From: Granulosicoccus sp036478565
Lineage (GTDB): Bacteria; Pseudomonadota; Gammaproteobacteria; Granulosicoccales; Granulosicoccaceae
Length of the DNA stretch: 64,000 nucleotides
NCBI GenBank assembly: GCA_965224525.1
Contig: OZ245050.1
Span: 2,728,001-2,792,000, forward strand
Reading direction: 5' to 3'
The position numbers and the translations under genes are program-made. Below the pieces are notes generated by a model. It saw only the letters and a list, made by a program, of their open reading frames with translations. It was not told where the DNA came from and ran no database searches. Below, in pieces: positions 28,941-36,781 of the stretch (the first letter of the stretch is position 1; each line of letters begins with the position of its first letter).

Positions 28941-30088
28941 AAAACCTTGGATACTACGGAAAGACCATACATCGCGGTGATTTCGTCAGGTTTAATCTTC
29001 CAAAAACATTTGTCAATGTTTGGGACGACTGGCTGCAGGAGCTGCTATTGTTTGGCGAGGAAAAACACGGTAGCAACTGGAGTACTTGTTATGCCGATGC
29101 TGATTCCTATCGTTTTGTTCTGTCTCCCGGGATTGCCGGAGACTCGGCATGGGCAGGAATAGTTTCTCCGAGCATCGACAAGGTAGCGCGGCGATTTCCT
29201 TTCTGCCTGTCTGCAGAACTACCCGGCGGTGTCACCCCCATTTTGGCATTCAGCCAATTGGATGGATGGTTCACTAAACTCGAACACCTATCCCGCGATT
29301 TAGCGACTTCCGACTATGAATTCGACAACCTCCAGCAATCGCTGACAATCATCGATTCAGACACGTCAGCCTGTAGGTTTTCCATGCTTCAACAAGAAAG
29401 TGTATCAAACGCGCAACCTGAAGGCCCACGCGATGAATCCGTCCGTGTCCGCGCGACTACCGCCAATGCACTTAACTCTCATATGGGAACCGCGGGGATT
29501 CTTGATGCTGTACTACGATGCACACTGTATCAGTACAGTGCATGGAGCACTGCCAGCACGGGTAGTGACAGCAGCTCAACCTATGTGTGTGACGGATTAC
29601 CTTTTGGCGAGAGCGGTATCGCACTATTTGATCGAAAATGGAATGACTGTGCAAGCATAACAATCGATACAAAATCGATTGCCCGACAAAAAATTGTTAA
29701 TACTTTACAATCAGATATAGAAGTAGCAGTTCCGGCTGGATCTGAGACACCGGGGAATAGCGACATACACCAGCCCCGTTCAACAGAAATATGCGACCTG
29801 GAACAAGAGGCTGACCGACAGACCTGCCTGGAACTGACCGCCGCAAACACTGGCGATGTTATCGCTGAAAGCAGCCCGGAAAACGCGCTGAATAATGTAA
29901 CTGGCGATGAAGTACTTTCTGATTCGAAAAAGGTAAAATCAATCGAAGAATCTGAAGGACTCTCGACCGGGGACTGGTCTGAACTTGAGACTCCTGTTGA
30001 AGATGAATACCCGGTACCGGTGCCTGTCATTGAACCACTGGAGCTTGAAGAGGAGTCTTCATCGCCTCCTCCCTGGGAGCAGCAATGA
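28937..30088 (+). CDS. tagF: T6SS post-translational repressor TagF (DUF2094) with acidic tail
   Basis: 383 residues. The N-terminal ~190 residues match TagF: LGYYGKTIHRGDFVRFNLPK, VWDDWLQELLLFGEEKHG and LSPGIAGDSAWAGIVSPSID. TagF blocks assembly in H1-type systems independently of the phosphorylation pathway. The C-terminal ~120 residues are acidic and of low complexity, ending in a VPVPVIEPLELEEE stretch, presumably disordered. Both ends overlap neighbours by 4 bases (ATGA with tssM and with pppA). In several species TagF is fused to PppA; here the two are separate but translationally coupled. Confidence 0.88.
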   Translation: MKNLGYYGKTIHRGDFVRFNLPKTFVNVWDDWLQELLLFGEEKHGSNWSTCYADADSYRFVLSPGIAGDSAWAGIVSPSIDKVARRFPFCLSAELPGGVTPILAFSQLDGWFTKLEHLSRDLATSDYEFDNLQQSLTIIDSDTSACRFSMLQQESVSNAQPEGPRDESVRVRATTANALNSHMGTAGILDAVLRCTLYQYSAWSTASTGSDSSSTYVCDGLPFGESGIALFDRKWNDCASITIDTKSIARQKIVNTLQSDIEVAVPAGSETPGNSDIHQPRSTEICDLEQEADRQTCLELTAANTGDVIAESSPENALNNVTGDEVLSDSKKVKSIEESEGLSTGDWSELETPVEDEYPVPVPVIEPLELEEESSSPPPWEQQ

Positions 30089-30807
30089 ACACTATCTGGA
30101 CTGGGCATGGTTACACAGACACAGGTAGCGTTCGAACTCTAAATGAGGATTGCGTGCTGACCCGCTGTGAACATAGTCTTTGGGCCGTAGCAGACGGCAT
30201 GGGTGGGCATAACAATGGTGACTACGCGAGTCAACATGTCATTGGAGGACTCGCCGATTATCATTTCTCGCCTTTAAGAGGAATATCTGTCTCGCGTATA
30301 CGCTCTTTACTATTCAATAGCAATATACATCTGATTAACAAAGCCAGAAAAGAACAAGCTGACGTAATCGGCTGCACGGTCGCTGCATTATCAATTCACG
30401 GAAATGTGGCACTATGCAGCTGGAGCGGAGATAGTCGGATTTATAGAGTACGGCGCGGCAGACTAAATCAATTAACTCGTGACCATAGCCAGCAGTCGTT
30501 GGCCGAGGACAGCAATCCAATAGATTCCGCAGACATATCAGTACCGAACGGGCAGATGCTTACATGTGCAATAGGCGGAGAAAGGGATATTCGAGTGGAG
30601 CACTGCCTTTACGAATTACTTCGTTTGGACAGATTCCTGATTTGCACAGATGGCTTATACAAAGAAATATGTGCCGAAGAAATACTTGATATTGCTTTAG
30701 GTAATATTAGCCCTGAAAGTTTTATTGATTCAATTGCTACGTTATATACAGACCGTGGCGCTCGGGACAACATAGGTATGGTTTATATTAAGTCAGCCGA
30801 AGTATAA
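30085..30807 (+). CDS. pppA: T6SS PP2C-type phosphatase PppA
   Basis: 240 residues of PP2C/PPM fold. Metal-binding motifs are seen at DTGSVRTLNEDCV, LWAVADGMGGHNNGD, CSWSGDSRIYRVRRG, FLICTDGLYKEI and RGARDNIGMVYIK. In H1-type T6SS, PppA removes the phosphate that PpkA puts on Fha and so switches assembly off. Translation is coupled to tagF (ATGA). Confidence 0.93.
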   Translation: MNTIWTGHGYTDTGSVRTLNEDCVLTRCEHSLWAVADGMGGHNNGDYASQHVIGGLADYHFSPLRGISVSRIRSLLFNSNIHLINKARKEQADVIGCTVAALSIHGNVALCSWSGDSRIYRVRRGRLNQLTRDHSQQSLAEDSNPIDSADISVPNGQMLTCAIGGERDIRVEHCLYELLRLDRFLICTDGLYKEICAEEILDIALGNISPESFIDSIATLYTDRGARDNIGMVYIKSAEV

Positions 30808-30961
30808 GGTAGCAACATACAGTCATGTCACTAGAACTCCAGTTTTTCACACCAACTGCAACACTGCGAATAGTTCGTAAAATGCACTGTAGATCAATTA
30901 TTTCGCTATTGGTTTACAGTAGATCATTCTTGTACACATTATTGATTCGGGGAGATATCTG

Positions 30962-31711
30962 ATGTCCTTAAGCAATCACAGTGCCTGGGTTCTACTACTC
31001 ATGTTCAGCATAATCCTGGCCGGATGCTCCAAACTTGTTCGAAAAGATTCCCCGACCATTTCACATATCCATATTGGACACGCCTTGACCGGCTGGCCTC
31101 AAACTCCGAATAAAAGAGGGCTGTTGGTTACGGCTGAACTATCCAGTGTTGCAGCCGCAACCAATAGCGATTTGTTTCTGCAAGCTACACGTAACGGAAA
31201 TTTTGAAAATGCAAAGAAATATTTAAAAGAAGTTGTCCTCAATGTTGATCCTGCATTACTTGACCCTTCATTTGCAGAGGATTACGGTTTACGAAAATCA
31301 GCGGCGCAAGCGATTACTCACTTACGCCTGGCCAGCGAGGTTGATGATGCCTCCACTAACGTGCAACGCACCATCACTCAAACGAATATCAAGGCCAGTC
31401 AAATTATCGACAGAGCCGACGAATTAACCGCATTTCTCGACGCCGGGCTGAAATCCGAAGATATACTGGAACTGGAAATTATAGCCGAGGAAGTCAACCG
31501 AACGCTGCTCAGTATCGCAGGGGGGCCCGAAATAGCATCTGGTTATGGATTGTTTGAGTTACGCGAAGATATAGAGAAAATGGTTGCACGTGAGGACCCA
31601 CCGTACCAAACTGTAGAATCCTGGTATTTGTTCAATTTGGTAAAACTACCAGATGGACAGTGGGGATTTTCGTCACGACGCAGTCGAGGCGCGGCAGGCG
31701 TAGGATACTGA
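30962..31711 (+). CDS. T6SS-linked lipoprotein of unknown function
   Basis: 249 residues. The signal peptide ends in the lipobox LAGC (MFSIILAGCSKL), and Lys/Arg follow the Cys. The mature part is mostly helical, with VDPALLDPSFAEDYGLRKS, IIDRADELTAFLDAGLKSED and a C-terminal ESWYLFNLVKLPDGQWGF block. I do not recognise the family. GGGGAG lies about 7 bases before the ATG. A 154-base gap separates it from pppA, and a TTTACA-N18-CATTAT pair lies in the gap. The next gene follows 4 bases after the stop. Position suggests a periplasmic or outer-membrane T6SS accessory role; this is inference. Confidence 0.65.
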   Translation: MSLSNHSAWVLLLMFSIILAGCSKLVRKDSPTISHIHIGHALTGWPQTPNKRGLLVTAELSSVAAATNSDLFLQATRNGNFENAKKYLKEVVLNVDPALLDPSFAEDYGLRKSAAQAITHLRLASEVDDASTNVQRTITQTNIKASQIIDRADELTAFLDAGLKSEDILELEIIAEEVNRTLLSIAGGPEIASGYGLFELREDIEKMVAREDPPYQTVESWYLFNLVKLPDGQWGFSSRRSRGAAGVGY

Positions 31712-31715
31712 ATCA

Positions 31716-32999
31716 ATGCGGACTATCAGTTACATATATATCACTGTCGCACTGCTAACACTAACAGTTGCACAGATTTTCAGTGGTAGTGCTTATGCGC
31801 AATCAATTGATAGTTGCATGGAGTCACGAGGGCTGGACGCTATTAGCATTTGTAACAAGTTGCTCTCCAGTGGGAAGAACGATGCAAATATCCATTGGAA
31901 ACTTTCTTCAGAGCTTTACCAGTTAGGTAAGTATACCGAGTCACAGGAGGCGTTAAGTAAGGGTCTTTCACTGCACCCGGGTAACGATGAGCTTGAAACA
32001 CTAAAAAAATTAATTGACAGCGACACTGACGAACAAAAACAAATAAATGCGTCTTCGCAAAAGAACAGTGCCATGGTAGAAAAAGGAAAACTGAAAATCA
32101 CATGTCGATCAAAAACGGGAACTCAGGGTATTCGCGCATGTAAACAATTTCTGGCAATTTCAGATGAAGACGGTGACCGAATACGTTCAAGGCTTGCTGA
32201 GCTGGAAGCTGACCAAATATTATCTTCTCCAGCACAGTTTGGACAAACAGCACAGCCGCCGGTAGCATTAGACGGTAATGTAGCTAAGGCTGATCCCGTT
32301 GAAACTTTGGATCAAGCGAATTTAGAGCCCTCAAGAGAGGTCGAAGTATTGAATTCTCAGAAAAAACGAAGAGAATCATACAAAAAATCAGTCATTCAGG
32401 TTCAACGTCTTTTAAATGAACTTGGATTTGACACAGGCGTTGCCGACGGCGTGCCCGGCGCTCAAACTCGAGAAGCGTTGCACAATTTCTATAGCGTCTC
32501 GGGGCTTGATGCCAGGTCTTCTATCGACAGCACCACTATTGCCAACCTCCGTAACCAGAAAAACCAATTATACAGTGCCAGAATTTTACTGTCAGAGAGT
32601 CGGCAGGCTATCAATGACGGCAATGTACAACAGGCGATTAACAATCTGGACGAGGCGGAAGCTGAAAGTAAGTTGCTGCAAATACCGACAGGTTACCGCC
32701 AGGATTTGGAAAACTTGTTACCCAGTTCAGAGATAGCCACCAATGCCAATGCCAATGCCAATGCCAATGCCAATGCCAACCCTACACCCGAGCAACAATC
32801 CAAGCAAGACACTGAGAGTCAAAATATTCCAATCGATAATACCGATATTCCTAAAACCGTGACAAAACTGGATTCAGAGTACGATCACCTGATAACTCAA
32901 ATACGATTAATGCGCAATAGTCTTTCTCAAAAGCATTCTGAATTATTAGCCAATGTTCAATCAATTCGATCTACAGCAGAATCAGCTTTGCTACCCTAA
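31716..32999 (+). CDS. Periplasmic TPR and peptidoglycan-binding domain protein
   Basis: 427 residues. An N-terminal signal peptide (residues 1-29, ending SAYAQ) is followed by TPR-like helices (WKLSSELYQLGKYTESQEAL). A peptidoglycan-binding_1 domain lies at about 225-275 (VIQVQRLLNELGFDTGVADG, VPGAQTREALHNFYSVSGLD), then more helices. A (Asn-Ala)6 stretch encoded by a hexanucleotide repeat lies near residue 343. The C-terminus is helical. It is probably cotranscribed with the lipoprotein. A cell-wall-binding accessory of the T6SS membrane complex is a reasonable but unproven role. Confidence 0.7.
   Translation: MRTISYIYITVALLTLTVAQIFSGSAYAQSIDSCMESRGLDAISICNKLLSSGKNDANIHWKLSSELYQLGKYTESQEALSKGLSLHPGNDELETLKKLIDSDTDEQKQINASSQKNSAMVEKGKLKITCRSKTGTQGIRACKQFLAISDEDGDRIRSRLAELEADQILSSPAQFGQTAQPPVALDGNVAKADPVETLDQANLEPSREVEVLNSQKKRRESYKKSVIQVQRLLNELGFDTGVADGVPGAQTREALHNFYSVSGLDARSSIDSTTIANLRNQKNQLYSARILLSESRQAINDGNVQQAINNLDEAEAESKLLQIPTGYRQDLENLLPSSEIATNANANANANANANPTPEQQSKQDTESQNIPIDNTDIPKTVTKLDSEYDHLITQIRLMRNSLSQKHSELLANVQSIRSTAESALLP
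32742..32780 (+). repeat. Tandem hexanucleotide repeat (AATGCC)6
   Basis: Six perfect copies of AATGCC (32742-32777) followed by AAC encode an Asn-Ala run inside the TPR/peptidoglycan-binding protein. Copy-number changes would lengthen or shorten the linker in frame rather than switch the gene off. Confidence 0.9.
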
Positions 33000-33150
33000 G
33001 TTATTAACGAATCGGCCTTGGCTGACCGACACCATCATCAATGTTTCGCCTAACCTATAAATATATATGTACCGCCACCACTATTGCTGCAACAGCACTA
33101 TGGGGAAGGTCTTATTCCACTGGTAACATCATCAAGCATGGAATAACCAA

Positions 33151-35103
33151 TCAACGCAAGGTTAAGTGATTGCGAAGACTATTCATCTGCTCGTCACCAG
33201 GCTGCATGATTAGCGCTGCAGACACAAGGCGTGCAGCCGAATTGAAATCCGACTCTTCAATTTTCTCAACTGCTTTTTCGCGCAATTGAGACAACGCCTT
33301 CTTCCAGAGTTCAGAACTTGTAAGCAGCTTGTAGTCTTCCTTACTTAGTAAATTAACGCTATCTATCACCGAGCCATTTTTCGGTGAAAAAATTCGATTC
33401 GTTTCAAGCAACTTGCGCACTTTTTCAAGACTTTCCCGTCTTTTGGACGACTCTACAAGATTGCGTAACTCGACTCTCATTTCTGGCATATCCGGAAGTT
33501 TTTCTGAAACCGCAAGTATTCTGTTTATCATGTCATCGTAATTTCCAAGACTCCGCACTGCTACCATAGAACCAAGGTCATCATACAATTGAGCAATCCC
33601 GGCAAGCAGTTCTGGGTCGTTGTTCTTAATGTTCAACGCCTTATCATAGAATACAGCGAGCAACGCAATGTCATCCAGCTGCCTGGAAATCTGCTCTCCT
33701 GGCAATGCCACTGGCACGGCAGTAGAAGGGCTTGGTAGCGTCGATATAAAAACATCATCGATGACAGGTGGCTCAACACCCGTCGAAAACCAGGCGTATA
33801 TACCGCCAATCGAAATAAGTAGAACCACTACCGCACCAAACTGTAATGTACGATTCCTTTTTCTGTTTTTTTGCTGTCCACCTGTTCTTTTTCTACCTGA
33901 ATACTCGCTATCCTTATGTGTTAAATCCAACTGATCTAAGTTGTCATCATCGGAAAATATGTCTTCATACTCATTCTCACTGACGACGGGATTATCAAAC
34001 GTTAAGTGCTCCTCCGCATTCTGCATCAGCGTATTCGATTCAAATATTCTGCCGTCCAGAGTACTTTTGGTTGTGCGGTCACTTTTTGCAGTATCAAAAC
34101 CCGTTAGGTCAGAAAACTCACTACTTGCAACATGCCCGGAAACTGACCCCATTCCTACGCGCTGATTGAATTCCAACAACCAGGCGTCCAGAGTCTGTGG
34201 CCGGGCCTCCGGCTCAAGAGCCAGGCCCGAGCAAACAGCATTCAGGAACAGTTGAGAATACTCCGGATTGGAGCTCACTTGTAATTGTTTGACTGGATCC
34301 GGAGTCCCGCGCATGCGGCAAGCAGATCGACTCAGTGAATCATCAGGTCGTTTGCCAGTTACGCCTTCGTATAGGGTGGCTGCCAATGAATAGATATCTG
34401 TCCATGGCCCCTGATCACCATAGTTTGCACTGTATTGTTCCAGTGGTGTATATCCTTGACTAATCAGCGCCGTCATTTCCCCGGTCTGCTGCTGCGAGGT
34501 TTGACGTGCAGAACCAAAGTCTATTAGAACCGGCGTTTTATTCTGCCGAATATAAATATTTGCCGGTTTAATATCACGGTGTATGAACCCGGAATGGTGA
34601 ATTTGTCTCAGGCCCTCAAGGATAGGAAAAAATACACGTTCGAAAAATATTTGATTTTGCTCCTCACTGCGAAGTTTAAACATGGCTGCAAGATTTTCAC
34701 CGTGTTCATACTCCATAACCATGTAAGCGGTATTATTTTTCTCGAACACTGAATGCACTCGCACGATGTTGTCATGGTCGAATCTCGCCAGAGTTTTCGC
34801 CTCTTTAAGAAAATTCTCCAAACCCCAGTTAAAATTATCACGATGGTCACCAGTAAGGGGTTTAACGCTATAGTCAACGTGTCGATAGGCAAATGTCGTT
34901 GGCAGATACTCCTTGATCGCAACCTTACGATCAAGATTCGTATCATGAGCCAGGTAAGTGATGCCGAAGCCACCTTGCCCCAGCACGTCCTCAATTTTGT
35001 ACCACAACACCTCGTAGCCGGGACTCAAAGCTCGAGCTGACATCAGTGCAGTTCGATCCGAGTCAGATTCCTTTGCAGATTGCACTCGATCATCTTCCAT
35101 CAT
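33151..35103 (-). CDS. ppkA: T6SS Ser/Thr protein kinase PpkA
   Basis: 650 residues. The Hanks-type kinase domain occupies about 30-310: glycine loop LGQGGFGITYLA, catalytic Lys in KVAIKEYLP, HRDIKPANIYI and LIDFGSARQ, and GYTPLEQY in the activation segment. A Ser/Thr-rich linker leads to a membrane segment (GAVVVLLISIGGIYAWFS, about 421-438) and a periplasmic helical domain with no recognised family. PpkA phosphorylates Fha to trigger T6SS assembly. The gene is convergent to the tagH-TPR block rather than inside it. The periplasmic part differs from the von Willebrand-type domain of Pseudomonas PpkA (from memory), so the input signal may differ. Confidence 0.88.
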   Translation of the reverse strand: MMEDDRVQSAKESDSDRTALMSARALSPGYEVLWYKIEDVLGQGGFGITYLAHDTNLDRKVAIKEYLPTTFAYRHVDYSVKPLTGDHRDNFNWGLENFLKEAKTLARFDHDNIVRVHSVFEKNNTAYMVMEYEHGENLAAMFKLRSEEQNQIFFERVFFPILEGLRQIHHSGFIHRDIKPANIYIRQNKTPVLIDFGSARQTSQQQTGEMTALISQGYTPLEQYSANYGDQGPWTDIYSLAATLYEGVTGKRPDDSLSRSACRMRGTPDPVKQLQVSSNPEYSQLFLNAVCSGLALEPEARPQTLDAWLLEFNQRVGMGSVSGHVASSEFSDLTGFDTAKSDRTTKSTLDGRIFESNTLMQNAEEHLTFDNPVVSENEYEDIFSDDDNLDQLDLTHKDSEYSGRKRTGGQQKNRKRNRTLQFGAVVVLLISIGGIYAWFSTGVEPPVIDDVFISTLPSPSTAVPVALPGEQISRQLDDIALLAVFYDKALNIKNNDPELLAGIAQLYDDLGSMVAVRSLGNYDDMINRILAVSEKLPDMPEMRVELRNLVESSKRRESLEKVRKLLETNRIFSPKNGSVIDSVNLLSKEDYKLLTSSELWKKALSQLREKAVEKIEESDFNSAARLVSAALIMQPGDEQMNSLRNHLTLR

Positions 35104-35679
35104 TGCGTCAGCTAAAGCCGGGTTTATCCCAGTATAGCAATGAATAAAACAATGACTGGAGGAAGAACTGTTATTAATCGGGAATTCGACTTAAGTATAG
35201 TTTAGACCCTGATTTTGGAAAAAAATATGACCCATATAATCGACCATATTCAGCTAAGCGAAATACTATTGATCCGTTCTTTTCCTCTACCCAAGCTGGA
35301 TTCTATTTTCGATAAACGTACGAGCGCGCATGTTCCCATACCACTCCCATTTGCCTACTCAATGTGTTGCGGGTTGTATGTAAGCAACAGGCTGAGGAGT
35401 AGCTAAAGTATCAGATCAATGTGACCTGGAATATCGGTAGTCGCTGCAAAGCCAAGGGAAATGATAGCAAGAAAACACTGGCCAAATAGTTAGGCACGTA
35501 TCTAACCGTGTATGAGCTACTCTTGCCGATCAGAGCAGCATACAAGTGAATAATTCCAAGCTATTTCACAATAACTGTTTTGATCATCATTTAACGTTTT
35601 GTGGTTTCAAGTCAAGATACCAAAGGTAAAAGTTTTCTGAAAATATCTTTATAAAACCACTGATAGAGGCTGGGGCGTC
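35104..35679. other. Intergenic region between ppkA and the peptidase gene
   Basis: No gene I can support. On the minus strand a TATACT hexamer (35136-35131) lies about 30 bases before the ppkA ATG and is a candidate -10, without a clear -35. Before the peptidase ATG at 35680 there is an AT-rich TTTATAA segment around 35650 and a GGGG ribosome-site-like stretch. A 63-codon frame at 35215-35406 starts with TTG and resembles nothing. Confidence 0.35.
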
Positions 35680-36654
35680 ATGCTTAATGTTAACAATATG
35701 TGCGTATCCATCAAGATGCCCGTAGGGGATGGTCATGGTAACCACAAACCTGATGTTGAAATTGTACAGCTTTTGCTAAACAAGCACGTGCAGCAGCTTA
35801 AGCCGAAACGCAGTATTTTACCGGTTACAGGTATTATTGACGCTACAACCATACAATCGATTAGAGATTTTCAGAAACAGGTTGTTGGGTTCCGCAGACC
35901 GGATGGAAGGGTCGACCCTGCTGGCAAAACGTTGCAGTCTCTCAACGAACCATCGTCTCCTTTCCCTCAAGCCGTCAAAAATAGCAGCCCCGCAGCCGTA
36001 ACAGTCACAGGCTCATTTACACAGTTTATCGAAAGTCTTGAGCTTCGACATATTTCTTCCAATGAATTAACCAGGGGATTCGGCCGCACTATCTACTACA
36101 AAACGGAGCATGCCGATGTACCAACAGCCAATGGTCGAAATAGCGAACCGCCAATCGCTATCTGGCACAACATCGCTCCAACCCTGATCGTACTGGATGA
36201 AATTCGGGAACAATTGGGCTTTAGTATAAGAATGACAAACACCTATCGATCGCCAGAATACAACGAAGCAAACTACATCCGCAGCAAAGCGAGACGAGTA
36301 GACAAAGCTCGTAAAGCTGGTCAATCACTGACCTTTGATAAAGCATATACCGGTGTTGGTAAATCCAGTCAGCATATGGTCTTTCGAGCTATTGATTTCA
36401 AAATCGACGGCGGAAGCCTCGCAGAGGCCTATAGAATTGCACAATCCCTTCGCGGTGAAACCTTTGATTTACCAATACCATTGCGTATGTCCAACCCGGT
36501 AATCAGAAAAATGAAATATGTTGGGGGATCAAAAGTATCTTTTTCTGTCAATGGGCTAAGGATGACTGATACAAGTTTTGTGTTTCGCGGTGGATTACAT
36601 CTTTATCCGAAATTCATTCATATTGACTGCCGCGGAAACGATAGTAGTTGGTAG
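35680..36654 (+). CDS. Peptidoglycan-binding M15-type zinc peptidase, possible T6SS effector
   Basis: 324 residues without a signal peptide. The N-terminal ~85 residues are a peptidoglycan-binding_1-like domain (VEIVQLLLNKHVQQL, ATTIQSIRDFQKQV). The C-terminal half resembles peptidase M15A/DD-carboxypeptidase-like zinc enzymes: TNTYRSPEYNEANY, the SxHxxxxAxD motif SSQHMVFRAIDFKI with His232 and Asp239, and KFIHIDCRG with His314 and Asp316. These would cleave peptide stems of peptidoglycan. Lack of a signal peptide next to a T6SS fits a T6SS-delivered wall hydrolase; a self-remodelling enzyme is the alternative. No obvious immunity gene adjoins it. Confidence 0.75.
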   Translation: MLNVNNMCVSIKMPVGDGHGNHKPDVEIVQLLLNKHVQQLKPKRSILPVTGIIDATTIQSIRDFQKQVVGFRRPDGRVDPAGKTLQSLNEPSSPFPQAVKNSSPAAVTVTGSFTQFIESLELRHISSNELTRGFGRTIYYKTEHADVPTANGRNSEPPIAIWHNIAPTLIVLDEIREQLGFSIRMTNTYRSPEYNEANYIRSKARRVDKARKAGQSLTFDKAYTGVGKSSQHMVFRAIDFKIDGGSLAEAYRIAQSLRGETFDLPIPLRMSNPVIRKMKYVGGSKVSFSVNGLRMTDTSFVFRGGLHLYPKFIHIDCRGNDSSW

Positions 36655-36669
36655 TAGCCTGACGGCTAC
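36654..36669 (+). terminator. Hairpin after the peptidase gene, possible terminator
   Basis: GTAGCC-TGAC-GGCTAC forms a 6-bp stem with a 4-base loop starting at the last base of the stop codon, between two convergent genes. It lacks a T-run, so termination is uncertain. Confidence 0.35.
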
Positions 36670-36781
36670 ATTCCGCTCGGCTTGCATGAGATCGATATAT
36701 AAACCTGGGTCAAGCTGAACGTTCGAGTAATGGGTGCATGGATATTATTGGATACCGTCAGAAAGAGCATTGTCTCAACTG

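Noticed and set aside
32742..32780. Phase-variation switch in the (AATGCC)6 tract
   Set aside because: Unit length is a multiple of three, so copy changes cannot shift the frame.
35215..35406. Small 63-codon frame between ppkA and the peptidase gene
   Set aside because: TTG start, no ribosome site, no recognisable protein pattern.
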